DNA from: Verrucomicrobiota bacterium
GTDB taxonomy: Bacteria; Verrucomicrobiota; Verrucomicrobiia; Chthoniobacterales; JAFAMB01
Direction: 5' to 3'
Assembly (NCBI GenBank): GCA_019239825.1
Contig: JAFAZK010000221.1
Location: forward strand, 1-64,000
DNA: 64,000 nucleotides
The position numbers and the translations under genes were made by a program. The notes under the pieces are model-generated. The model ran no database searches. It worked only from the letters and a program-made list of their open reading frames with translations, and was not told the DNA's origin. Shown in pieces: positions 16,707 to 24,723 of the stretch (position 1 is the stretch's first letter; every line of letters begins with the position of its first letter).

Positions 16707-17981
16707 AGCCGCTTCGCCTACCACCACTTCCTGTTGTCCGCCTCCTAGCGCCGTCCGCACTCGGGCGCCAAACCACAGCCCAATGACAGCCCAGCCGAGG
16801 TAAATCCAGCCGACCAGACCGAATCCCACTAACTGATGGTTAGAGCCATCACGGATGATCAACCCGGCCCCCGCCGCGGCAACTGCACTGCTGAACTGAG
16901 CCACAGACGAGTTGATGCTCATAAACCCGCCGCGATGCGCCGGGGTGACACTGCTGGTGATCATCGTGATCGCCGGCACAAACCGGCCCGTCATACAAAC
17001 CATGAAGAGCGTTGAAACCGCAACCGCAACGGCTGCCGGGACCACCGGCAAATGGGTGATGAGAAGTGCCGCTACCATTGAACACACCATCATGATGCCA
17101 AACAATCTCATCCGGCCAAAACGATCGGCTAACCTGCCGACCCCGTTCATAGTGAACAGAGTGGCAAAACCACCAACAAGATAAACCCATCGGAGTTCCG
17201 CGGCGCTAAGCCCTACGTTGTTCACCAGGTAATTTGCAAGATCGGGAATGATCATGAAACCACCGATGGTGATGACTGCCATCAAAGCCAGAGCCCGTAG
17301 ATGATCACCGTTAAACAAAATAGCGGCAAACCGGTGAACGGCTGTTTCGGAGCGGCTTAGCGCCAGATGTGCGCGAACTTTTGGCAACTGGATGAACGCG
17401 CAAACCCAAACCACTGCGCTCAGCACAGCCAAGGCGACAAATGGAACATGCCAACTCAGCGTATCCGCGAGATAAAGCCCCAAAGGGATACCGGCCACTT
17501 GAGCAACAGAGAAGGCCGACATAACGGTCCCCATGGCTGAAGCTCGGCGGGCTTCTGGAACCAGGTCTCCGACTATCGCCAGGCTGATTCCCCCAACAAT
17601 CCCTCCAAAACATCCAGCCAATGCCCGCGCAAAGACTAAAGTTCCGTAAGTGGGTGCTAGCCCACAAAACAATGTGCCGATTGTGAACCCGCCGTAGATC
17701 GTCAAAAGAGCCATTTTCCGATCGAATCGGTCCAGGAAAAGCGCAGCGCAGATCCCTGCCACTCCCGCGGCGCCGGCATAAGCCGCAACCGCTAGATTAA
17801 ATGCCGGAGTATTGATGTCGAAGATCCGCATCAGCTGCGGACCGAGCGGCATCATGATGACAAAATCGACCGCAACCGTGAATTGGAGCGCCGCTAGCAT
17901 CAGTAGCAGGAACCATTCTGAGAGCGGCCTGCGCAGGACATCCTCCTGCGATCGAAGTTCTGGAGCCTTAATCAAGATCAT
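16704..17981 (-). CDS. MFS transporter
   Basis: From the ATG at 17981 this is a 425-residue major facilitator protein with about 12 membrane helices. Helix 1 is preceded by LRRPLSEWFLLLMLAALQFT; the loop 2-3 signature is LDRFDRKMALL and its second-half counterpart is GRLADRFGRMRLFG. The arrangement resembles AraJ/YdhP-type sugar or drug efflux pumps, but the substrate cannot be inferred. A longer frame reaches 18098 but would translate family B repeat sequence, so the internal ATG is preferred. The gene lies between two family B copies. Confidence 0.85.
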   Translation of the reverse strand: MILIKAPELRSQEDVLRRPLSEWFLLLMLAALQFTVAVDFVIMMPLGPQLMRIFDINTPAFNLAVAAYAGAAGVAGICAALFLDRFDRKMALLTIYGGFTIGTLFCGLAPTYGTLVFARALAGCFGGIVGGISLAIVGDLVPEARRASAMGTVMSAFSVAQVAGIPLGLYLADTLSWHVPFVALAVLSAVVWVCAFIQLPKVRAHLALSRSETAVHRFAAILFNGDHLRALALMAVITIGGFMIIPDLANYLVNNVGLSAAELRWVYLVGGFATLFTMNGVGRLADRFGRMRLFGIMMVCSMVAALLITHLPVVPAAVAVAVSTLFMVCMTGRFVPAITMITSSVTPAHRGGFMSINSSVAQFSSAVAAAGAGLIIRDGSNHQLVGFGLVGWIYLGWAVIGLWFGARVRTALGGGQQEVVVGEAA

Positions 17982-18021
17982 GATTGTCGATGAAACGGCG
18001 CGTTCTGTCAAAAGAGCCAGA

Positions 18022-18222
18022 CTTGGTAGGGAGAGGCTCCTAGAACGGCCTTCGAAGTTTAGCAGCGGACAGGGTGCTGCTAAACCCAACGTGTGCAACG
18101 ACTACAAGCTGCCGAGCCGTGGTGCACGCTCGGCAGCTCTGTAGTACTCACAAACCTAGCGACATCGGGAGAGCACGCCCCTTCGGTCAAACCATCCGAT
18201 CGTTCGGGAGCCTCGCCTACCG
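18022..18222. repeat. Family B palindromic repeat (copy 3)
   Basis: CTTGGTAGGGAGAGGCTCC (18022-18040) is mirrored by GTTCGGGAGCCTCGCCTACC (18202-18221). The central hairpin has arms CTGCCGAGCCGTG and CGCTCGGCAG around 18110-18140. It lies upstream of the MFS gene and downstream of the aldo/keto reductase. Confidence 0.8.
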
Positions 18223-18234
18223 TTCGCTAAAGGC

Positions 18235-19287
18235 TCACTGCAAATACGGCTTCAACAACGCCAGATCAGCTGCGCTTAGCCGCTCTTTAGCGGTCTTTGC
18301 CTGATGCCAGTATGGGTATAGCAATCTCGGCTGGCTGGCTTTATCTAAACGCGCGCGTTCCTCAGCGGTCAGCTTGACGTCGGCAGCGCCTAAGTTGTCT
18401 TTGAGCTGTTCCTCACTTCGGGCTCCGATGATCAGCGACGTGACTCCGGGGCGGCCGAGCATATAGGCCAACGCAATTTGTGCTGCTGAAACCTTATGGT
18501 TAGCCGCGGTCTCAACCAGCACATCGATGATATTATAGAGCTGATCCTCGTCATGAATCGGCGGTTCACCCCAATCATTGAGATGGCGCGATCCTTCTGG
18601 ACCTGATTGCCCGCGACGGTATTTGCCGGAAAGCAACCCACCCGCTAACGGGCTCCAGACCAGAATGCCAAGCCCTTGATCTAAGCTGATCGGCACGAGC
18701 TCGTATTCCGCGTCTCGAGCTTGCAACGAATAATAGATCTGCTGACTGACATACCGCACGTAATTGCGCCGGTCAGAAATCGCCAGCGCTTTCATCAGGT
18801 GCCAGCCAGAGTAATTCGAACAGCCAATGTAACGGACCTTGCCCGAACGAACCAAGGTATCGAATGCCTCTAGAGTCTCGTCCAATGGGGTTTCTCCATC
18901 CCATTCATGGATCTGATAAAGGTCGATATAATCCGTGCGCAACCGCCGCAGGCTGTCCTCGCACTCTCGAATGATGTGAAACCGGGAAGCGCCTCCTTCG
19001 TTGGGACCATCTCGCATCACCATCCTGAATTTCGTTGCAACCAACACTTGATCGCGCCGGCCTTCCAGGACTTGGCCGAGAATCTCTTCCGATAAGCCGT
19101 GGGAATAGATATTTGCGGTGTCGAAAAGATTAACCCCCGCTTCAATGCAAAGGTCTACCTGACGGCGGGCTCCCTTCACATCTGTGGCGCCGACCTTGCT
19201 AAAGACGCTTTCGCCTCCAAAGGTCATCGTGCCTAGACTAAGCACTGAGACGCGGAGGCCCGACTGTCCGAGCTGACGATATTCCAT
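18235..19287 (-). CDS. Aldo/keto reductase
   Basis: A 350-residue (alpha/beta)8 NADPH-dependent oxidoreductase. Family marks are YRQLGQSGLRVSVLSLGTMT at the start, the catalytic Asp and Tyr in NLFDTANIYSHGLSEEILG, the lysine in VLVATKF, the histidine region YIDLYQIHEWD, and the NADPH-binding GARSEEQLKDNLGAADV near the C terminus. The closest group by eye is the AKR11/YajO-like bacterial enzymes with unknown natural substrates. The gene stands alone; its upstream region (19288-19349) is short and shows no clear promoter. Confidence 0.9.
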   Translation of the reverse strand: MEYRQLGQSGLRVSVLSLGTMTFGGESVFSKVGATDVKGARRQVDLCIEAGVNLFDTANIYSHGLSEEILGQVLEGRRDQVLVATKFRMVMRDGPNEGGASRFHIIRECEDSLRRLRTDYIDLYQIHEWDGETPLDETLEAFDTLVRSGKVRYIGCSNYSGWHLMKALAISDRRNYVRYVSQQIYYSLQARDAEYELVPISLDQGLGILVWSPLAGGLLSGKYRRGQSGPEGSRHLNDWGEPPIHDEDQLYNIIDVLVETAANHKVSAAQIALAYMLGRPGVTSLIIGARSEEQLKDNLGAADVKLTAEERARLDKASQPRLLYPYWHQAKTAKERLSAADLALLKPYLQ

Positions 19288-19349
19288 AAGACTATAACGT
19301 TACAGGCTTAGAAACGAGAATCCACAGCCTTCATGCCTATCCTTGAGAG

Positions 19350-19970
19350 CTATCCCGCGTGGGTTTGAAAGTAGGTAACCCGCCACTTCCCGTCGGGTGA
19401 GGAAACCACCCGGACCTCTACCGGTGAGCCGGCTTCAAACTCCAGGCCCATGCTATCGGGATCAACCTTCCTGCCGCCCAGCCAACGTCGAAGGCGGTTC
19501 CCATAAGTCTGGAATCCGCCTTTTACCCCTCGCCACTCCACTTTTGAGGTCAACGCATCAACGGCAAGCCGGCGGTGCACATTCGACTCGAATTGCTCCA
19601 GCGTACGCCCCGGTAATGCGTCCTGAGTCGTAAGGGAATACGCTTCCTCGAAATTCCCGGCTTTGATGAGAGAGAGAAAACGTTCGGCCGAAGCGATAGC
19701 TTCTGGAGGCACATATTGCCGGTGAAGTGCCCAAAATCCTGCGCCCGCCAGGCCGCACAAGATAAGCAGAGCAATCACGATCAGGGGCACCGCAAACTTG
19801 GACCGAGACCGAGGTTGAGTTTTCTGTTCTGTTTGCACAGTCTCCAAATTGCCCGGAGTCCCCAATTTCCGGCTTCTAGGTCGTAAGCTAAGGAGGATCG
19901 TGCTGTCGTCAAAGCCCTGGCACGCCGTGAACATTCCGGCCTCCAGTAGGACAAAAACCTCGGCGCGCAT
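19350..19970 (-). CDS. Unknown single-pass membrane protein
   Basis: Up to 206 residues; I do not recognise the family. There is one membrane helix (FAVPLIVIALLILCGLAGAG, residues ~60-80) preceded by a basic stretch, then an extracytoplasmic domain of about 120 residues that starts with a helix (IASAERFLSLIKAGNFEEAY) typical of DUF4878- or NTF2-like secreted domains. The conserved-looking end (KWRVTYFQTHAG) supports a cystatin/NTF2-type fold, but this is a guess. The true start is uncertain: the first ~45 residues look poorly structured, and a GTG nearer the helix could serve. It points away from its nucleotidyltransferase neighbour's 3' end. Confidence 0.55.
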   Translation of the reverse strand: MRAEVFVLLEAGMFTACQGFDDSTILLSLRPRSRKLGTPGNLETVQTEQKTQPRSRSKFAVPLIVIALLILCGLAGAGFWALHRQYVPPEAIASAERFLSLIKAGNFEEAYSLTTQDALPGRTLEQFESNVHRRLAVDALTSKVEWRGVKGGFQTYGNRLRRWLGGRKVDPDSMGLEFEAGSPVEVRVVSSPDGKWRVTYFQTHAG

Positions 19971-19998
19971 GGAATCCCGTCACGCCATGGCGGTTGAT

Positions 19999-20121
19999 CG
20001 CGCCGGGTTTGAGCCGCACACTAAGGCTATGGGTTCATTCGTGGTGTTGCGACACCCAAGCGTAGGTTTGAGACAATCTGGACAGAAGGGTAAACGCAAG
20101 GTCCGGCTCAAATCCGGCGCG
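19999..20121. repeat. Family D palindromic repeat
   Basis: CGCGCCGGGTTTGAGCCG (19999-20016) and CGGCTCAAATCCGGCGCG (20104-20121) are near-perfect inverted arms 87 bases apart. A family B-like end, TTTCGCCCTACCAGA, follows at about 20161-20175. Only this copy is seen in the window. Confidence 0.6.
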
Positions 20122-20179
20122 GACACGTTTTGTAGTTGGTTCGTCATGGGCGCGCCGAAATTTTCGCCCTACCAGACAC

Positions 20180-21061
20180 TTACGTTCCAAACCGCAACCC
20201 TTCTTTCTCAACCAGAGCTTTCACTTCGTCATTGAGCCCGCGAATCATCGTCAACGCGGAAGTTAAAGAGTCCGAATCGTTGACCACAGACCGCCAAATC
20301 GTCTCAACTCGCTCAGAAAACCCCGGCGGCACGATTGGGAATCGGGCAGCCAGGCGTAGCGCCCCTTTCTCGTTCAGCCAATGCTCCCGGTTGAGAGCGA
20401 AGAGCACAACCAAAACACAAGACACTGCCCGGAAAACGCAGCCCGCTACGTAATTGACATCCGCGCGCCGAACCGGCTTCTCGGCGATTAATAGGCAGAA
20501 CCCTGCCTCGAACCCGAATCTTCTCACAAGCTCTCGCCGAAGTGCCTCTGGGTAATCGATCAAATATTTCTTACTGCTCGCCACCCATCCTGTGGGGTCC
20601 CAAAGAGCCTGGCAGACCGCAACCTCCGCAGTGTAAATCGACGAGAAAAATCCAAGCGGATGACCGGGTTGATAAGCCACCTCGATATTTCCACCGATAC
20701 AATTGTCAATCACTGATCCCACCCGCGACATGTCTCGATACAAAAGATCGACCGCAGATCCGTCGACTCGAAGCCAACCTCCCCCATTGATCCATGGTCC
20801 CCACCCTCCAATCGAAGTCACCAGCCCGGGTTCCTTCCTATCGTCGCGCCTAGAGGCAACCAGATTCAGTGCGGTCGTATCCAGCGGACTCTCCGGATCG
20901 TAATAGATCCCAAGATCGGTATCCGATGACGCATCCCCGCTGCCGCGAGCCCGAGAACCGCCCAACACGATCGCCCGAACGCCCGGCACCGTCTTCAGGT
21001 CCTCAATGAGAGGGAGTAGAGAGTTGGAGAGCATGGGATTTAGGCGAGCGCCTGCTCGCAT
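20180..21061 (-). CDS. Nucleotidyltransferase-domain protein
   Basis: A 293-residue protein. The amino domain carries the NTP_transf_2 pattern: IVLGGSRARGSGDASSDTD (GGS plus the paired acidic residues of the metal site), with a further acidic strand at GSAVDLLYRD. The rest is helical and matches no domain I can name. Members with a stand-alone domain of this sort include aminoglycoside-modifying adenylyltransferases and toxin-antitoxin MNT proteins; the size and the extra helical half make an adenylyltransferase-like enzyme more likely, but the target is unknown. Starts at 21061 and 21034 are both ATG. The 5' end abuts a short-word array and a family B repeat. Confidence 0.65.
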   Translation of the reverse strand: MRAGARLNPMLSNSLLPLIEDLKTVPGVRAIVLGGSRARGSGDASSDTDLGIYYDPESPLDTTALNLVASRRDDRKEPGLVTSIGGWGPWINGGGWLRVDGSAVDLLYRDMSRVGSVIDNCIGGNIEVAYQPGHPLGFFSSIYTAEVAVCQALWDPTGWVASSKKYLIDYPEALRRELVRRFGFEAGFCLLIAEKPVRRADVNYVAGCVFRAVSCVLVVLFALNREHWLNEKGALRLAARFPIVPPGFSERVETIWRSVVNDSDSLTSALTMIRGLNDEVKALVEKEGLRFGT

Positions 21062-21062
21062 A

Positions 21063-21326
21063 AAGGAGCTAGGAGTTCTTGGTAGGGCGAGGCTCCCGAA
21101 CGGCTGAGGGTATGAACAGGAAAAATCAAGGCTGTTTCACCGGGCAGCGCCAATAGGCCTGAACACCTGCCGAGCCGTGATGCAGCGCTGGGTTACGGCT
21201 CGGCGCACACATTGTCCTAACAGCAGCTTTACAAAACCTAGTCACCAGTTGCTCCGATAGAGTCTGCTTGTCGTTCGGGAGCCTCGCGCCACCAAAAACT
21301 CCTAGCCCCAAGCTCCTAGCTCCTTC
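21063..21326. repeat. Short-word array (word GGAGCTA) enclosing a family B element
   Basis: GGAGCTAGGAGTTCTTGG (21065-21082) is mirrored by CTCCTAGCCCCAAGCTCCTA in 21299-21318 and more words up to 21326. The pair encloses the family B copy at 21079-21295, giving three nested levels of inverted repeat. Confidence 0.65.
21079..21295. repeat. Family B palindromic repeat (copy 4)
   Basis: TTGGTAGGGCGAGGCTCCCG (21079-21098) is mirrored by CGGGAGCCTCGCGCCACCAA (21276-21295). The central hairpin is CTGCCGAGCCGTG and TTACGGCTCGGCG near 21168-21205. Confidence 0.85.
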
Positions 21327-21346
21327 GAAAATCAGGCCCTTTTCCC

Positions 21347-21877
21347 TCAGAATGACACCAGCGTCTCGACCCGCACATCGCCTAAATGCTTTCGTCCATC
21401 GAGATCGGCTAGCTCAATAAAAAAGAGGGCCGCCTCGACTTTCGCCCCTAACTCCTGGACTAAATGAGCCGCGGCTGCTGCGGTGCCGCCGGTTGCTAAC
21501 AAATCGTCTACCAGAACAATCTTCTCCCCCGGGCGTACAGCGTCGACATGAATCTCCATGTCGGCCTTGCCGTACTCCAAGGCGTAGGAATAGCGAATCG
21601 TCTGGAATGGCAGCTTTCCTCTTTTTCGAATCGGAACAAATCCGAGACCGAGTTTGTAAGCCACCGCTGCCCCAAAAAGAAAACCGCGCGCGTCGATGCC
21701 CACCACTTTCTCGGCCCCAAAATTGATGGTTTTCTCCGCCAAAAGGTCAATTACCTGCCGAAACAAATCCGCGTCAGCCAAGACCGGAGTAATATCTCTG
21801 AACAGGATCCCTGGCTGAGGGAAGTCAGGAATCGTACGAATCGCCGACTGAATTTGTTCGAGATTGACTCCATTCAT
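21347..21877 (-). CDS. apt: Adenine phosphoribosyltransferase
   Basis: A 176-residue type I phosphoribosyltransferase that salvages adenine to AMP with PRPP. Family features are the opening RTIPDFPQPGILFRDITPVL, the GIDARGFLFGAAVA substrate loop, the RKRGKLP flexible loop, and the PRPP-binding motif VLVDDLLATGGT. Length and ends match the family. The start ATG at 21877 is only a few bases from possible starts of the divergent ccsA-like gene, so both must share a very compact promoter region. Confidence 0.96.
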   Translation of the reverse strand: MNGVNLEQIQSAIRTIPDFPQPGILFRDITPVLADADLFRQVIDLLAEKTINFGAEKVVGIDARGFLFGAAVAYKLGLGFVPIRKRGKLPFQTIRYSYALEYGKADMEIHVDAVRPGEKIVLVDDLLATGGTAAAAAHLVQELGAKVEAALFFIELADLDGRKHLGDVRVETLVSF

Positions 21878-21909
21878 GAATGATCGAGCGTAGCAGGTCG
21901 GTTTTATCG

Positions 21910-22740
21910 ATGCATCTGGATTTTACTGCCTCGTTCATTTTCGTTGCGGACCGGAGTTGGATCTGGCTGGCAGCCTATTGCTTCGTGCTTGCATCAGCCT
22001 ATTCGGGTTACACTTTGTTTGCCGGAAAGTTCATGGCGCCGCGCCTAACCTTTGGGTTGGTGGCGGCAGGCTTCGTTTGCCAGACGATTTTCTTGGGCGT
22101 TCGCGGTCACGAGGTTGGCCGCTGCCCTATCACCAATTTTTTCGAGCTGCTGACGTTTCTGAGCTGGTCGATGATCCTGATCTACCTCGTAATCGGTTCT
22201 TCCTACCGGCTGTCGCTGCTTGGTGTGTTCACCACGCCTTTCGCCGCTGTACTGAGCGTTTGGGCGTTACTCCAGCCCGAATCGGAGGCTGCTCCCGTTA
22301 AGCATCCGGTCAATCCCTGGCTAGAAGCTCACACGTCGTTTTCGATCGTTGCTTGCGGCGCATTCGCTCTCGCGGGTCTGGCCGGCCTGATGTATCTCAT
22401 CCAGGAACGCCAGCTGAAGACCCGGCGACCATCATCGGTGTTCTTCCGTTTGCCCCCCATCCGAACTTTGGTTGTGGCTAATTCCCGCCTGCTTTGGCTC
22501 GGTTTTGGCCTTTTCACCATTGGCTTAGCTACCGGGTTCATGATCGGCCAAGATGTCGATTGGCGGAAAGTCGCCTGGTCGTTGGTGGTCTGGGCGCTTT
22601 ACGGCGGCATCTTGCTGGCCCGGATTCGTCGATCAATGGCAACCAGATGGGTGGCTACTCTCTCCATCATCGTTTTTGGCCTCTTGTTAAGTATGTTCTG
22701 GGGTATCCGCTTTATCTCAGAAGTGTCTCCGGTAAGATGA
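21910..22740 (+). CDS. CcsA/HemX-type cytochrome c assembly membrane protein
   Basis: From the ATG at 21910 it is about 276 residues with eight predicted membrane helices (IWLAAYCFVLASAYSGYTLF first, IIVFGLLLSMFWGIRFI last). It belongs to the CcsA/HemX/ResC family that handles haem for cytochrome c maturation or stabilises glutamyl-tRNA reductase. The EAHTSFSIVACGAFALAGLA segment keeps the conserved histidine of this fold. The stop overlaps the hemA start as ATGA, the arrangement of hemX-hemA in Bacillus and relatives, which favours the HemX role. An earlier in-frame ATG at 21880 lies only 2 bases from the apt start and is less likely. Confidence 0.82.
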   Translation: MHLDFTASFIFVADRSWIWLAAYCFVLASAYSGYTLFAGKFMAPRLTFGLVAAGFVCQTIFLGVRGHEVGRCPITNFFELLTFLSWSMILIYLVIGSSYRLSLLGVFTTPFAAVLSVWALLQPESEAAPVKHPVNPWLEAHTSFSIVACGAFALAGLAGLMYLIQERQLKTRRPSSVFFRLPPIRTLVVANSRLLWLGFGLFTIGLATGFMIGQDVDWRKVAWSLVVWALYGGILLARIRRSMATRWVATLSIIVFGLLLSMFWGIRFISEVSPVR

Positions 22741-23792
22741 ACATCTCCTGCTTCGGGTTAAGCCATCAAACCGCGAGCGTCGAAATTCGAGAACGGTTCG
22801 CGGTGGCGGATTCCGCTCTCCCGGAGGCCCTGCGACGCCTCACGGCGATCGAGGGCGTCGAAGAAGGGCTGATCGTATCGACCTGCAACCGAACCGAGTT
22901 TTATGTGGCTGGCGGAGTTGCTCAGCTGCCTCCTGCCCGCTTCTTTCAGGAGTTCTATAAGGGGCTGCGATCAGATGATGAACCCTACTTTTTCGGACTC
23001 TGGGCTGAAGGCTGTGTGCATCACCTTTTTCGGGTAGTCTCAGGAATGGAGTCCATGGTGGTGGGTGAGACCGAAATTTTTGGCCAGGTAAAGCGCGCTT
23101 ACGAAGTGGCGGTCCGCGAAAAGGCAACCGGCCGCCGGTTGAACAAGCTTTTCCAGAAATCTTTTCACGTCGGTAAACAGGTTCGATCGTCTACGGCGGT
23201 CGGCAAGGGCAGCATTTCCGTGGGATCGGTTGCTGTCGATCTTGCCGAACAAATCTTCGGTAAGCTGGAAGGATGTAAGATCATGGTGTTGGGCGCCGGT
23301 GATACCAGCGAGAAGATGGCCCGCAGCTTCAAGGCCCGAGGCGCTCGTCAGATCTTCGTTTCGAACCGGTCATTTGACCGAGCTCAAGTGCTGGCGCAGG
23401 AAACTGGTGGCCGGGCGATCCGTTTTGAGGATTGGGAAAAAGAATTTGCTGATCTGGACATTCTGGTGACGTCGACCTCGGCGCCCCACGCAATTGTCAC
23501 CGTGGAAAAAATTGCTCCGGTCTTGAGGCACCGCGGCGATCGCCCACTGTTCATGATTGACGTCGCTGTCCCTCGCGATATCGACCCCGATGTGCACCGG
23601 TTAGAAGGCGTGTACGTGTATGATCTAGACGCTTTGCAATCTATGGCGGAACGCTCGATGGAAGCACGAAAGCAAGAGGTCGCCGGTGGCGATCGCTTGA
23701 TTGCAAAGCACGTAATTGAATTCCAAAGCTGGTTAGAGAAGTCGGCCAAACCGATGATCGGCCAGGTAGCGCTCGAGCTCCCCCCTTCTTGA
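22737..23792 (+). CDS. hemA: Glutamyl-tRNA reductase, short form
   Basis: Converts glutamyl-tRNA to glutamate-1-semialdehyde, the first step of C5 tetrapyrrole synthesis. 351 residues from the ATG overlapping the ccsA stop. The catalytic domain opens NISCFGLSHQTASVEIRERF, with catalytic C50 in VSTCNRTEFY; the SGMESMVVGETEIFGQVKRA segment and NADPH domain (IMVLGAGDTSEKMARSF) are intact. The usual enzyme is about 420 residues: here the C-terminal dimerisation domain stops soon after IEFQSWLEKSAKP, so roughly 70 residues are missing. The following gene begins 4 bases later, so no frameshift-separated tail is visible. The short form may be normal for this lineage. Confidence 0.92.
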   Translation: MNISCFGLSHQTASVEIRERFAVADSALPEALRRLTAIEGVEEGLIVSTCNRTEFYVAGGVAQLPPARFFQEFYKGLRSDDEPYFFGLWAEGCVHHLFRVVSGMESMVVGETEIFGQVKRAYEVAVREKATGRRLNKLFQKSFHVGKQVRSSTAVGKGSISVGSVAVDLAEQIFGKLEGCKIMVLGAGDTSEKMARSFKARGARQIFVSNRSFDRAQVLAQETGGRAIRFEDWEKEFADLDILVTSTSAPHAIVTVEKIAPVLRHRGDRPLFMIDVAVPRDIDPDVHRLEGVYVYDLDALQSMAERSMEARKQEVAGGDRLIAKHVIEFQSWLEKSAKPMIGQVALELPPS

Positions 23793-23796
23793 TTCG

Positions 23797-24723
23797 GTGA
23801 AGATCGTCGTTGGAACCAGAGGGAGCCGGCTGGCGCTGGCTCAAGCCGAGATCGCTAAGGATGCCCTACTAAGATCGGGCGCCACGGAAGTAGTCGACAT
23901 CCGCGTCATTAAAACTATCGGTGATCAACGCCTGGACCTGGCTCTAAAAGATTCCGGCAAAAGCTTCGACAAGGGCTTGTTTACAAAGGAATTGGAACAG
24001 GCACTTCTCAGCAGGGAGATCGATCTAGCAGTTCATTCTCTCAAAGATCTACCCACTGAGCCCGTGAAGCACCTCATCATCGACGCAGTGTTGCCGCGAG
24101 AAGACCCGGTGGACGTCCTCGTTTCAAAGATACCCGGCGGATTGAACGCTTTACCGAACGGAGCGTTGGTCGCAACCGGTAGCCCGCGCCGAGCCCAACA
24201 AATCCGGCATCGCCGGCCTGATATCCGGGTTTGTGAGCTGCGCGGAAATGTTCCGACCCGGCTGGAGAAGCTCGTTCGCAACCAGGAATGGTCTGGGCTG
24301 ATTCTTGCGCGGGCCGGACTGCGACGGCTGCAGTTGGCGCCGGAACAGGAACATTTGAGCTTCCTCGACACCAGCTTGTTTGTCACCAACCTTACCGGGT
24401 TACTGCCTGCCGCCGGTCAGGGCGCTATCGCCCTCCAATGCCGGGCAGACGATTCGGCGATTCGCTCCGTTTTGAGCCGGATTAATGATCCCGTTTCCTG
24501 GGATTGCGTCACCGCTGAACGAGAATTTCTTCGTTTGGTCGGCGGCGGCTGCAGTGTGCCGATCGGCGTCTATGCTACAGTAGAGGCCGATACGATGACA
24601 TTGGCTGCCATCGTTTTCGAAGATGCGGGGAAATTGCGCCAGGGCTCAGTTACCAGGCCTGCTAAGGCGCCCTTGGATGCCGCTGAAGCTTTGTATCGGG
24701 AGATTTATGGCGAAGATAGGTAA
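23797..24723 (+). CDS. hemC: Hydroxymethylbilane synthase (porphobilinogen deaminase)
   Basis: Polymerises four porphobilinogens into hydroxymethylbilane. 308 residues from a GTG start. The opening KIVVGTRGSRLALAQAE, the catalytic Asp region KDLPTE, the arginine-rich ATGSPRRAQQIRHRRP, and the dipyrromethane-cofactor cysteine C252 in LVGGGCSVPIG are all present. It begins 4 bases after hemA and overlaps the next gene by 17 bases, so translation of the operon is probably coupled. Confidence 0.96.
   Translation: MKIVVGTRGSRLALAQAEIAKDALLRSGATEVVDIRVIKTIGDQRLDLALKDSGKSFDKGLFTKELEQALLSREIDLAVHSLKDLPTEPVKHLIIDAVLPREDPVDVLVSKIPGGLNALPNGALVATGSPRRAQQIRHRRPDIRVCELRGNVPTRLEKLVRNQEWSGLILARAGLRRLQLAPEQEHLSFLDTSLFVTNLTGLLPAAGQGAIALQCRADDSAIRSVLSRINDPVSWDCVTAEREFLRLVGGGCSVPIGVYATVEADTMTLAAIVFEDAGKLRQGSVTRPAKAPLDAAEALYREIYGEDR

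Noticed and set aside
17982-18098. Amino-terminal extension of the MFS protein
   Set aside because: The extra 39 codons translate family B repeat sequence; the ATG at 17981 starts just before the first helix.
22494-22736. Amino-terminal extension of HemA
   Set aside because: It overlaps the ccsA-like gene; the ATG in the ATGA overlap begins with the standard GluTR opening.
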